64,000 bases of DNA from Nodularia sp. LEGE 06071 (GTDB lineage: Bacteria > Cyanobacteriota > Cyanobacteriia > Cyanobacteriales > Nostocaceae), in the NCBI RefSeq assembly GCF_015207755.1, contig NZ_JADEWH010000009.1, positions 1-64,000 on the forward strand, given 5' to 3'. The notes under the pieces are model-generated. The model did not search any database. It was not told where the DNA came from and saw nothing but the letters and a program-made list of their open reading frames with translations. Positions 9,061 through 17,079 of this stretch are shown piece by piece (position 1 is the first letter of the stretch; every line of letters begins with the position of its first letter). Made by a program: the position numbers and the translations under genes.

Positions 9061-9171
9061 CTAGTACAACACGGCGTAAATAAACAGACCATTCAAAATC
9101 CATGAAAAGCCCATTTTATAAGCTTTTTTACTTTTGACTTTTGACTTTTGACTTCCGCCTTGCGGTACTAG
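9061..9171. mobile_element. CTAGTAC-ended MITE-like repeat, long copy
   Basis: 111-bp non-coding unit with 7-bp terminal inverted repeats CTAGTAC and GTACTAG. The left end carries CACGGCGTAAATA; the right end carries TTTTGACTTTTGACTTCCGC with a small GC hairpin (CCGCnnnGCGG). A shortened copy with both conserved ends lies at 22290-22355, and the right part recurs inverted at 12838-12869. Confidence 0.65.
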
Positions 9172-9194
9172 CCCCTAGATTTATCTATGGGGTC

Positions 9195-9270
9195 AATCCA
9201 AAATCCAAAATGCTCACTGCGCTAACCAAAATCTAAAATCTAAAATCCAAAATCTAAAATTGTTTGACTC
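9195..9270. repeat. Heptamer (LTRR-type) repeat array
   Basis: Runs of AAAATCC/AAAATCT heptamers ending in AAAATTGTTTGACTC (9256-9270). The array ends within the hydrolase gene, whose stop codon (9254-9256, reverse strand) is supplied by the repeat. Similar arrays with the same end are at 48929-48971 and 56125-56168. Confidence 0.75.
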
Positions 9271-10114
9271 GTTGGACAAAAGACCTGATCCATGTAACAT
9301 ATTCGTCACCAGCCACAATAGCTGTATCATTATGGTCTGCTGCTGGTACCAAAAACAGTTTTTTCGGTTCGGGAGCAGCATGATAAAGTTTTTGACTCAT
9401 AAAAGATGGCACAGTTGTATCAGCACTACCATGAATGAATAACACTGGCATTTTTAACTGCGGTACTTTTTTAATCGATTCAAAGCGCTGGGTCAAAAGC
9501 AAACTGACTGGAAAAATCCGAAACAAGTTCCTGTAAGCTACCATATCCTCGATAGAGGTAAAGGAGCTTTCCACAATCAAGCCGGCGGCTTCTGGCTGTT
9601 TGATGGCCAAATCAATGGCGATCGCACCCCCCATAGAATGTCCATAAATAAAAATTTTCTCTGGTGGAATCTGTTGCTTTTGTACTAAGTAATTCCACGC
9701 TACGGCTGCATCCTGATAAACCCGCTTTTCGTTCGGAAAGTAACCTTGACTGCGACCATAGCCGCGATAATCGATTAGTAGCACAGAAAATCCTAGTTGA
9801 TGAAACCGATTAGCATGACCAATGTTAGCACTCACATTGATAGCGTTACCATGCAGATACAGCAATACATCAGCATCTGGTTGCGGAGATTTAATCCACC
9901 AACCATGTATAAGTTTTGTCTGACCATCCCTAAGTTTTACAGGTAGCCAGACATCCTCGTATGGAAGATTAAAAAACTCTGGTGTTCTTTCAATGACACT
10001 AGAGGGAAAGAAAATAAACTGATGCTGCTTCACAAAAAGCAGTAAACAGATGGCAAAATAGACAATGACGACAAATATTTCTACCGTCAGTAGTAGCTTG
10101 AAACACAATTGCAT
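9254..10114 (-). CDS. Alpha/beta hydrolase, ABHD13/BEM46-like
   Basis: 286 residues. An N-terminal membrane anchor (residues 5-28, hydrophobic) is followed by an alpha/beta hydrolase: oxyanion motif YLHGNAINVS, YRGYGRSQG, nucleophile elbow IYGHSMGGA with the catalytic Ser, acid in IHGSADTTVP and His in PAADHNDT. This set is typical of BEM46/ABHD13-like serine hydrolases, often lipid or thioester hydrolases; the substrate is unknown. The last residues and stop codon fall in a heptamer repeat, so the native C-terminus may have been altered by repeat insertion. It lies between two RodZ-like genes, read toward the first. Confidence 0.8.
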   Translation of the reverse strand: MQLCFKLLLTVEIFVVIVYFAICLLLFVKQHQFIFFPSSVIERTPEFFNLPYEDVWLPVKLRDGQTKLIHGWWIKSPQPDADVLLYLHGNAINVSANIGHANRFHQLGFSVLLIDYRGYGRSQGYFPNEKRVYQDAAVAWNYLVQKQQIPPEKIFIYGHSMGGAIAIDLAIKQPEAAGLIVESSFTSIEDMVAYRNLFRIFPVSLLLTQRFESIKKVPQLKMPVLFIHGSADTTVPSFMSQKLYHAAPEPKKLFLVPAADHNDTAIVAGDEYVTWIRSFVQRVKQF

Positions 10115-10323
10115 TGAAAATTGCGGTTTGTTTAAATTTAAGTACTAAGATTTATACTTTAACAAAAATTTATAAACAAAATAAATATTTGTTAATAAAC
10201 TCAGGTTGAGGACTTGACCATGAGACTTAAACTCAGCCAATCCTTTTACATAGTAAAAACATTTACGCACTTAAGTAGGATCACTTTGATATAGTAAAGA
10301 TTGTTGATTAGTAGGAGAAGATT

Positions 10324-11118
10324 GTGACGGTCTTAAATGAAGCGCAAACAGAACAATTGCAGGAAATAACTCAACAATTACTGCGAGTCAGACAAGAAAA
10401 ATCCATAACTATAGAAAAAATAGCTATTCAAACAAATATCCGACTACATTTATTGCAAGCTTTAGACGCAGGGGACTTTGAAATATTACCTGAACCTATT
10501 TACGTTCAAGGATTTATCCGTCGTTATGGTGAAGCCCTCGGCTTGGATGGTCAGGCTTTAGCAAATACCTTGATCATAATTAATGATTTTGCTCAATTCT
10601 CTCAAAATGAAACTGAAAATTTAGAAGAATTACCAGATATACACAAACGACCAGATATACACATACCTGCTTTTGTCCCCTATGCTCTCTTATCAGTACT
10701 GGCTTCTGTGGGACTGATTTATTTCCTCAATTCCCGACTCACAGCCGAATCTCCAGCCAAACCACAAAATACCGTACCTACTCCACAAATAAAGACAGCA
10801 CCATTAAGTATACCTTCAGCGACAGAAAAACCAGATACAGCACCGGCAGATCAAAGTACTGCAAGTTCCAATGTTGAAGTGAATTTAGAACTTCAAAATG
10901 AATCCTGGTTACAAGTAACCGTAGATGGAAAAACTGCATTTATGGGCAATTTAAACAAGGGAGAACGCAGAACTTGGAAAGCAAAAGAAAACTTAACTAT
11001 CCGCTCTGGGAATGCAGGTGCTGTATTGATTTCTGTTAATCAGCAACCAGTAAAACCTTTCGGAGATGATGGTGATGTAAAAGAAGTGACATTCACTCCA
11101 GAAACCAACACACAATAA
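10324..11118 (+). CDS. RodZ-like HTH/DUF4115 protein
   Basis: 264 residues from a GTG with AGGAG seven bases upstream. Domains: RodZ HTH (residues 12-80: LLRVRQEKSITIEKIAIQTNIRLHLLQALDAGDFEILPEPIYVQGFIRRYGEALGL in outline), a Pro-rich stretch, one transmembrane segment (VPYALLSVLASVGLIYFL, about 118-136), a Pro/Thr/Ala linker, and a C-terminal DUF4115 beta domain (LQNESWLQVTVDGK ... GNLNKGERRTWKAKENLTIRSGNAGAV in outline). This is the complete RodZ plan: cytoplasmic HTH for MreB, periplasmic beta domain. It is probably the main RodZ; the 7880-8911 gene is the divergent one. Confidence 0.75.
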   Translation: MTVLNEAQTEQLQEITQQLLRVRQEKSITIEKIAIQTNIRLHLLQALDAGDFEILPEPIYVQGFIRRYGEALGLDGQALANTLIIINDFAQFSQNETENLEELPDIHKRPDIHIPAFVPYALLSVLASVGLIYFLNSRLTAESPAKPQNTVPTPQIKTAPLSIPSATEKPDTAPADQSTASSNVEVNLELQNESWLQVTVDGKTAFMGNLNKGERRTWKAKENLTIRSGNAGAVLISVNQQPVKPFGDDGDVKEVTFTPETNTQ

Positions 11119-11136
11119 GGGATTACTAGGAAGAGG

Positions 11137-11301
11137 AAAGGGTGCAGGGGAGAAGAGGATCGGGGGCAGGGGGCAGGGTGCAGGGGAGAAGAGGAACGGT
11201 TGTTAAGTAACCGGAAGTTTAAAGTAATTTCTAACTCCCCCTTGCTCCCTGCTCCCCTGCCTTTTCACTCCCCCTTACTCCCTGCTCCCCTGCCTCTTCT
11301 A
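11137..11301. repeat. G-rich/C-rich palindromic repeat cluster
   Basis: Two G-rich units (GGTGCAGGGGAGAAGAGGA, about 11140-11158 and 11178-11196) are followed by two C-rich units (CTCCCTGCTCCCCTGCC type, about 11242-11260 and 11278-11295) in the opposite sense, so the block can fold into long alternative stems. It lies between the 3' ends of convergent genes (rodZ-like and gatA) and may act as a bidirectional terminator. Confidence 0.65.
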
Positions 11302-11319
11302 AGGAATACTACTGAGCAA

Positions 11320-12777
11320 TTAAAGTTGCGGTTGATTCACCTGCCAACTAGTGGATTGCTCGTAAGCATAAGCTACCTGAAATAGTTGGTCTTCTCGCAG
11401 CACCTGGCCGATTAGCTGTAGTCCAATGGGTAATCCCTGTTGATCAAAGCCACAAGGTACACTTAAGCCCGGTAAACCTGCCAGATTTACGGGAATAGTC
11501 ATCAAGTCATTCAAGTACATACTCAGGGGATCACTGAGTTTTTCTCCTGTCTTAAATGCTGTGGTGGGAGCGGTAGGAGAAACTAAGACATCAACTTTCT
11601 TAAAGGCATTTTCAAAGTCTTGTTTAATCAGAGTGCGGATTTTTTGTGCTTTCAAATAGTATGCGTCATAATAACCAGCCGAAAGGGCGTAAGTGCCAAT
11701 CATAATCCGGCGTTTAACTTCTGTCCCAAAACCAGTGGAACGGGTACGAGTATACATAGATAACAAATTATCGGCATCATCAGCACGGAAGCCGTATTTT
11801 ACCCCATCGTAACGAGCCAGATTGGCTGATGCTTCTGATGGCGCAATGATGTAGTAGCTAGGTACGCCATAGCGGAAATTGGGACAGGAGATGACATGAA
11901 CTTCGGCTCCCAAACTTTGTAATTGTTCTATGGCTTTAGTCACAGCTTGTTCGACTACAGAGTCCAATCCATTGCCAAAAGTTTCTTTAATCACCCCAAT
12001 TCGCAGCTTTCCTCTGGCTCTCAGGTCTGGTTTTAAGCTGGCGACGTAGTTGGGGATTTCTACTTTCAGGCTGGTAGAGTCTTTGGGATCGTAACCTGCG
12101 ATCGCATTCAATACTATAGCTGCATCTTCTACTGTGCGTCCAAATGGTCCAACTTGATCCAAAGATGAAGCATAAGCGATTAAACCATAGCGAGACACCA
12201 GCCCGTAAGTTGGTTTCATCCCCACCACACCACAAAAAGCCGCAGGTTGTCGAATAGAACCGCCAGTATCAGTACCCAGGGACACAACACATTCTTTCGC
12301 CGCCACCGCCGCCGCCGAACCTCCAGAAGAACCACCGGGAACCCGTGATAAATCCCAAGGATTATTCGTAATTTGGTAGGCAGAATTTTCTGTGGAACTA
12401 CCCATACCAAATTCATCTAGATTGGTTTTGCCGATGATCACAGCCCCGGCATCAATCAATTTTTGTGTCACAGTTGATTCATAAGGCGGCACAAAATTTT
12501 CTAAAATTCGAGAAGCGCAAGTAGTCGGAATCCCCTGAGTACACAAATTATCTTTAATACCAATGGGAATCCCCGCCAGCATTCCAATTTCTTCACCAGC
12601 AGCGATTTTGGCATCCACAGCACGAGCCTGGTCTAATGCCTTCTCTGTCGTTACGTGTAAGAAACTGTGTAATTTCGGTTCTAAGGCTTGAATACGGTCT
12701 AAAGCTTCTTGGGTAATCTCAACAGCAGAACATTCTTTTGTAATTAGTTGTTTGTGCAACTCGCGGATGGATGCCAT
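11320..12777 (-). CDS. gatA: Asp/Glu-tRNA amidotransferase subunit A
   Basis: 485 residues, the normal size. The amidase signature with the Ser-cisSer-Lys triad is present: [10 protein letters not shown] (Lys), then [15 protein letters not shown] (Ser) and [16 protein letters not shown] (Ser nucleophile). GatA is the glutaminase of the GatCAB complex, which converts misacylated Glu-tRNA(Gln) or Asp-tRNA(Asn) to the cognate amide in the cytosol. Start ATG with AAAGAGAG just upstream. gatB and gatC are not in the window; cyanobacteria usually have them scattered. The last few codons lie near a GC-rich palindrome cluster but appear intact. Confidence 0.95.
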   Translation of the reverse strand: MASIRELHKQLITKECSAVEITQEALDRIQALEPKLHSFLHVTTEKALDQARAVDAKIAAGEEIGMLAGIPIGIKDNLCTQGIPTTCASRILENFVPPYESTVTQKLIDAGAVIIGKTNLDEFGMGSSTENSAYQITNNPWDLSRVPGGSSGGSAAAVAAKECVVSLGTDTGGSIRQPAAFCGVVGMKPTYGLVSRYGLIAYASSLDQVGPFGRTVEDAAIVLNAIAGYDPKDSTSLKVEIPNYVASLKPDLRARGKLRIGVIKETFGNGLDSVVEQAVTKAIEQLQSLGAEVHVISCPNFRYGVPSYYIIAPSEASANLARYDGVKYGFRADDADNLLSMYTRTRSTGFGTEVKRRIMIGTYALSAGYYDAYYLKAQKIRTLIKQDFENAFKKVDVLVSPTAPTTAFKTGEKLSDPLSMYLNDLMTIPVNLAGLPGLSVPCGFDQQGLPIGLQLIGQVLREDQLFQVAYAYEQSTSWQVNQPQL

Positions 12778-12837
12778 GATTGCTCTCTTTATAACTCAAG
12801 TCATTGATTTTAGTATATTTTCCAGGGTAATGGGTAT

Positions 12838-12884
12838 TACCGCTACGCGGAAGTCAAAAGTCAAAAGTCTTGGCGGTTGCTATA
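12838..12884. repeat. Dispersed repeat fragments
   Basis: 12838-12869 is the reverse complement of the right end of the CTAGTAC element (GACTTTTGACTTCCGC-type). It abuts CTTGGCGGTTGCTATA (12869-12884), a 16-base string that recurs exactly at 58246-58261. This is a composite of two repeat families upstream of gatA. Confidence 0.6.
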
Positions 12885-12980
12885 AGATCCTGAAAAATTT
12901 TTCTAGTTTTCCGGAATTGTCTTTGCTGTGGTGGTATTACTTATCAGTACGGCGATTTATACAGAACTTCTATAACCCTT

Positions 12981-13038
12981 CGGGGAACTTATCCCCACCT
13001 CGTTCATCAGAAGCCCGGTCATTATGACCGGGTTTTTG
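12981..13038 (+). ncRNA. Candidate small RNA 3' end with strong terminator
   Basis: Two hairpins in series: GGGGA (12982-12986) with TCCCC, then CCCGGTCA (13014-13021) with TGACCGGG (13025-13032), extended by three A-T/G-T pairs and followed by TTTTTGG-TTTTT. The T-run is only on the plus strand. Both flanking genes (gatA and the SDR gene) start away from it, so no annotated gene needs this terminator. A plus-strand small RNA beginning in about 12890-12980, or a 5' attenuator of the SDR gene, is inferred. I do not recognise a named cyanobacterial sRNA. Confidence 0.45.
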
Positions 13039-13149
13039 GTTTTTGTGTGCGATACCTGCGACGGGCGCTTGCGCCATCGCTTTCTCTAGGCAGAAGCATT
13101 ACACTCAAGGGATTGGCTAGATTAGCATTAACTATCTTAAAATCAGTTT

Positions 13150-14001
13150 ATGACTAATGTAACAGCCTCAGTTGAAGACTTAGTGCTAATTGCTGGTGCT
13201 ACTGGTGGCGTAGGTCAACTTGTCACGGCCAACTTGCTAGAAAAGGGGATGAGAGTACGTATCCTCACCCGCAACGTCGCCAAAGCTGCAAAAATGTTTA
13301 ATGAAAAAGTAGAAATTGCTGTGGGTGACATCCGCGATATCAGCACACTTGCCCCAGCCATGCAGGATATCAACTACATTATCTGTTGTACTGGGACTAC
13401 GGCCTTTCCTTCTGAAAGATGGGAATTTGAACCCAAACCCAACTTATTAGAATGGGGAAAAATTTTAATTGATTCAGAATATCGCGATCGCACAGCCAAG
13501 AATAACCCCCCAAAAGTAGATGCGGAAGGTGTCAGCAACTTAGTATCAGTCGCACCTCCCCATCTCAAACGCTTCGTTTTCGTCTCTTCTGTGGGAGTTC
13601 ACCGTAAAGACCAACCACCATTTAATATTCTCAACGCCTTTGGTGTCCTTGATGCCAAAGAAAAAGGTGAACAAGCCATCATCAATTCCGGAATACCCTA
13701 TACGATTATCCGTCCAGGACGCTTAATTGATGGCCCTTACACATCCTACGACCTCAACACCTTACTCAAGGCCAAGACAGGCGGAAAGCAGGGTGTAATA
13801 GTAGAGACAGGCGACCAACTTGCAGGAGATGCTAGCCGCATTGACGTAGCTGCTGCGTGTGTAGAATCTATTTTTCACCCATCAACTGCAAATCAAGCCT
13901 TTAATTTAGTCAACAAAGGCACAAGACCACCTGTAATTCACTGGGAAACCCTTTTCTCCCAACTAAATAAGACTTCTAGCTCTGATTCCGTAGCATACTA
14001 A
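13150..14001 (+). CDS. Atypical SDR, NAD(P)-binding protein
   Basis: 283 residues with a Rossmann fold: VLIAGATGGVG (residues 12-22) is the atypical-SDR nucleotide loop and VRILTRNVAKA follows. Later: IICCTGTTAFPSERW and FVFVSSVGVHRKDQPPF, with no classic YxxxK triad, then YTIIRPGRLIDGP. This pattern resembles cyanobacterial and plastid NAD(P)H-binding proteins of the Ycf39/Tic62-like group, which often act in photosystem assembly or as redox sensors rather than as simple dehydrogenases. Function here is unknown. An orphan terminator lies 110 bp upstream. Confidence 0.75.
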   Translation: MTNVTASVEDLVLIAGATGGVGQLVTANLLEKGMRVRILTRNVAKAAKMFNEKVEIAVGDIRDISTLAPAMQDINYIICCTGTTAFPSERWEFEPKPNLLEWGKILIDSEYRDRTAKNNPPKVDAEGVSNLVSVAPPHLKRFVFVSSVGVHRKDQPPFNILNAFGVLDAKEKGEQAIINSGIPYTIIRPGRLIDGPYTSYDLNTLLKAKTGGKQGVIVETGDQLAGDASRIDVAAACVESIFHPSTANQAFNLVNKGTRPPVIHWETLFSQLNKTSSSDSVAY

Positions 14002-14066
14002 TATCTCAAACCTAAAATCACAGCATTTCCCACTTGGATAATGTGCTTGACATTGAATTGACATAC

Positions 14067-14089
14067 TCACCGCCCTTAAAGTGCGGTGA
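14067..14089. repeat. IS200/IS605-type right-end hairpin
   Basis: TCACCGC (14067-14073) pairs with GCGGTGA (14083-14089), a 7-bp stem followed by TTCTTGAC. This is the form of the subterminal palindrome recognised by Y1 transposases at the right end of IS605-family elements in cyanobacteria. It lies right after the tnpB relic, as expected. Confidence 0.65.
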
Positions 14090-14288
14090 TTCTTGACGAC
14101 TCACTGCAACTTGCTACCGGAGTAGTCTGATAGTCGCTCCTCGTCCGTTTAAGGTCGTGCCGATGCCCCATGCCGACGATTTCTATATTCTTGGAAGCAT
14201 TTTCATCTCTGTCGTGTTCAGTGTTGCAGTTCAAGCACAACACTGAGCGAACAGATAAATCAATCTTGCCCCATGGGTGAGGTTGCAA
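14076..14288 (-). pseudogene. tnpB: TnpB (IS605 OrfB) C-terminal remnant
   Basis: The reading frame encodes about the last 55 residues of a TnpB nuclease: VLCLNCNTEHDRDENASKNI is the conserved C-terminal zinc-knuckle half and RuvC-III Asp motif (HDRDENA). The remaining about 350 residues and the transposase tnpA are absent. The frame opens at a TTG and upstream sequence is unrelated, so the break is near 14270-14288. TnpB is an RNA-guided nuclease whose omega-RNA overlaps the right end; here only that end survives. A small membrane-protein gene starts 39 bp from the break, on the other strand. Confidence 0.75.
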
Positions 14289-14326
14289 AAACGGAAATAT
14301 TCAATCAAAGTTGCTTTTGGAGAAAT

Positions 14327-14542
14327 ATGGACGCAGATAAAAAAGCAGTTATATCACCAGTCAATTTACAATCGCCAGCAGACGCGGAACTGGAACGCCA
14401 TCTGCGGGAACTCAAGTTTAGACAGGAACTCAGAAAAGATTGGATTTTATTTATTGTCCGGGATGTTGTTATTTTTTCTGTGGCGATCGCCTTCGTGTTT
14501 ACAATGTGCGGCTATTCATTTTTCATTCTCATTTACCGCTAA
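14327..14542 (+). CDS. Small single-TM membrane protein
   Basis: 71 residues from the ATG at 14327, with TTTTGGAGAAAT directly upstream as ribosome site. A longer in-frame ATG (14273) would read through the tnpB relic junction and is rejected. The N-terminal half is charged and helical (AELERHLRELKFRQELRKDW), the second half is one transmembrane segment (VVIFSVAIAFVFTMCGYSFF). Members of this kind are common, conserved and uncharacterised in cyanobacteria. It ends two bases before the stop of the SLH/fasciclin gene on the other strand. Confidence 0.6.
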   Translation: MDADKKAVISPVNLQSPADAELERHLRELKFRQELRKDWILFIVRDVVIFSVAIAFVFTMCGYSFFILIYR

Positions 14543-14543
14543 T

Positions 14544-16187
14544 TTAGAAATTATAGCCGATTCCCAGAAACAAACCGACATCAGTCTGCTCCAAAAATGC
14601 AGCATTCACAGTCCCTGTGGCGGTAAAGCGATCGCCTAAAGGCAAATCCACACCACCAGTTAACAAGAAACCAAGATCAGAATCACCCCCAGCTTCAATA
14701 GCTACACCAGCACCTAAGAAAGGAGATATGGATAACTGTTGTCCAATCAAGGGATCTGCTGAACGTGGAGAAAAATCTAAAGTTACCGGCACCAAAACTA
14801 GTGTATCACCCCCAAATATCACCGATGGGCGCACCGAGATCGTATTTGTCAGCCCAATTTTGCTGATCACTGCATAGTTACTTTCGCTGAGAGTAGCATT
14901 GCCACTGATGCCAATGTTACCAGCAACTCCCACATAACTAGAACCACCACGAGTAGTTGCACCAGGGTCTATATCAGGAGTAGTTTCGGCTGGTGGCTGC
15001 TGAGTTACTCCCAGGTTAGGTGGGATGAGGACTTCATTAATTACATGGATGACACCATTGCTGGCTTCCACATTGGGCTGAATCACATTCGCATTGTTGA
15101 CCGCAATTTGATTGGTGGCTCTATCCACCTTAATATTGATCGGTACATCCTCAAAAGTTCTCAATTCTCCGTCTGAAAGTTGATTAGCAGTTACCTCCCC
15201 AGGAACCACATGATATCTCAAAATATTAATCAATAATTCCCGGTTTTCCGGTTGCTGTAACTCCTCTAGAGTCCCCGCAGGTAAAGCTGCAAAAGCCTCA
15301 TCCGTGGGAGCAAAAACTGTATAAGGGCCTGGTTGTTGCAGAATATCGGCTAAACCTGCTGTCTGCAATAAAGAAGTCAAGCTGCTAAAAAGTTGACTCG
15401 ATGCTGCAATAGAAACAATATCTTGAGCAGTTTGAGACTGTTTCGCCGCCCCAACTATATAGTTAGTCGCTCCAACATTGGGAGTCAGGGCTTGCATTTG
15501 TCCCTGTCTCACTAAAGCTTGATACAAAATCGCCGATGCTTCCGCACGAGTTAAAGGATCTAGCGGGTTGAGTTGGTTGACATTGGGATAATTGACAACC
15601 AGATTGGCTTCTGTGGCTGCTGCGATATTATTCAATGCGTAGTTGGGGATTGCTGAAGCATCTGTGTAGTAAGTACTCACTACACCTAATGGATTGTCGC
15701 TTGTTTGCAAACCCAAACCAGTTGTTAAAGCAACTATGGCCTCAACTTTGCGTATTTGCTGATTTGGCAGAAATAAGTTTCCCGGATAACCTGACATAAA
15801 TCCAGTTTGGTAGGCTTCCTGAATTGCTGAATTTGCCCAGAAGCCAGGACTAATATCTGTAAAACCCTCTGGAGTTATTTGCCGCACAGGGTCTTGATTA
15901 AAAGCTTTTTGAATCATCGCTGCAAATTCTGCCCGACTCACAGGTTGATTTGGTCGAAAAGTGCCATCAGGAAACCCAGAGATGATATTTCTTTGAGCTA
16001 AAGCCTGAATAAATGGACTTGCCCAATAATCTGAACTAATGTCAGACAAGTTAGCCGCTGAACCAGGCGAGGGAGTACTCGGAACGCTCATTTGAGCCGA
16101 AACTATCATGGGATTGATTGTGGCAAATGTTATACTCAACGCCAACAAAGTTGTACTTACTGATGAGTAACGCCAGAAATTAATCAT
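14544..16187 (-). CDS. SLH-fasciclin envelope protein
   Basis: 547 residues. Signal peptide (1-31, ending VSA-Q), three SLH motifs (about 45-105 DISSDYWASPFIQALAQR; 108-170 FTDISPGFWANSAIQEAY; 172-225), a fasciclin domain (about 255-390: YTVFAPTDEAFAALP, INILRYHVVPGEV and GVIHVINEVLIPPNL) and a C-terminal Gly-rich region (about 420-547) with alternating hydrophobic residues ending in GIGYNF, which suggests a small outer-membrane beta barrel. SLH domains bind peptidoglycan-linked polymer; fasciclin domains adhere. An ideal AGGAGG lies eight bases from the ATG. Probably an adhesive cell-envelope protein; the barrel is inferred. Confidence 0.75.
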   Translation of the reverse strand: MINFWRYSSVSTTLLALSITFATINPMIVSAQMSVPSTPSPGSAANLSDISSDYWASPFIQALAQRNIISGFPDGTFRPNQPVSRAEFAAMIQKAFNQDPVRQITPEGFTDISPGFWANSAIQEAYQTGFMSGYPGNLFLPNQQIRKVEAIVALTTGLGLQTSDNPLGVVSTYYTDASAIPNYALNNIAAATEANLVVNYPNVNQLNPLDPLTRAEASAILYQALVRQGQMQALTPNVGATNYIVGAAKQSQTAQDIVSIAASSQLFSSLTSLLQTAGLADILQQPGPYTVFAPTDEAFAALPAGTLEELQQPENRELLINILRYHVVPGEVTANQLSDGELRTFEDVPINIKVDRATNQIAVNNANVIQPNVEASNGVIHVINEVLIPPNLGVTQQPPAETTPDIDPGATTRGGSSYVGVAGNIGISGNATLSESNYAVISKIGLTNTISVRPSVIFGGDTLVLVPVTLDFSPRSADPLIGQQLSISPFLGAGVAIEAGGDSDLGFLLTGGVDLPLGDRFTATGTVNAAFLEQTDVGLFLGIGYNF

Positions 16188-17079
16188 GAAAATATCCTCC
16201 TAAAAAATTTCCAAATTATTGTATATAAGTCTGAGTAGACAAGGGTAGACACACGAGTTTTTGGTTGATCTCAATATTCCCAGTAGGAAGGCAGGATTTA
16301 AATTATTGAGAGTTAGAACTTTTGAAGACATGATCATTTGCTCATAAAACACCCCGATAAATTTGTCATTTCTTTGATAGTGGCAAATTAGCATAATCTG
16401 AGGCATTTAATCGCCATTTTGCCAAAATAACTGAATAAGGCTAATACCACTAAACTGATCCAGTATGGTATCCAAATAGTATTAAAAAGAAATGATTTTC
16501 CCTCAAGATACCGTAAATAATCTCAGATTTAACTCAATTACACAACTAGCTTAAGGTCAAACTGTTATTTTATTTATCTTCCTCTGGATAGTTGACTACA
16601 ATTAAAAAATATTATTATCCAAAAATTACCAGCAAATTCAGATAGTGTTTTTATTTAGTTCAATTATCTTAGCTCCAGTAGGACTTATTTTTGAGGTTTT
16701 AATAGCCGGTAGAATTCGGGTATTTGAGCTTCTCGGTAAATACTATATTCTGTCAATACTATATATAGCAATTATATTTAATTGCTCACAATTACCAAAT
16801 ATCCCCAAACCAGTTTATTGAAGAAACCTGGATATTAATTCTTACGAATGATTGAGAATTGCTATGGACTGATTTAACCGACTTAATTTTGTGATGTCAT
16901 TCACTACACAATTTTCTGGGTTCTCTAGTGGCAAAATATTTTGATACAATACACAATTTCCGGTAAGCTAATGACGAGGCTCAGTTTATACTTACTGAAC
17001 TCTGAGGACAAGCACCAAATTCGTGCCAATTTGTATCACATCCTAATGTAGCGACAAAAATTCAGTCTTAAGGGCGGTA
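16188..17079. other. Long AT-rich intergenic region
   Basis: About 890 bp between divergent genes with no convincing ORF. Two inverted repeats lie close to the permease start: TCAGT/ACTGA (16981-16998) and CAAATT-cgtgcc-AATTTG (17016-17033). They could be operator-like sites for the permease gene. A 68-codon reverse ORF (16200-16406) shows no protein features. No RNA gene recognised. Confidence 0.5.

Noticed and set aside
8865-9092. 75-codon reverse ORF upstream of the RodZ-like gene
   Set aside because: No family features; it overlaps the true start region and an adjacent repeat.
16200-16406. 68-codon reverse ORF in the gap before mlaE
   Set aside because: Residue composition is random-like and no ribosome site is evident.
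16535-16570. Another 11-bp-phased PHO-like match in the long intergenic region
   Set aside because: Only 15 of 24 positions fit and the gene context is unrelated to phosphate. It shows that weak matches occur by chance in this AT-rich DNA and limits confidence in the other two sites.
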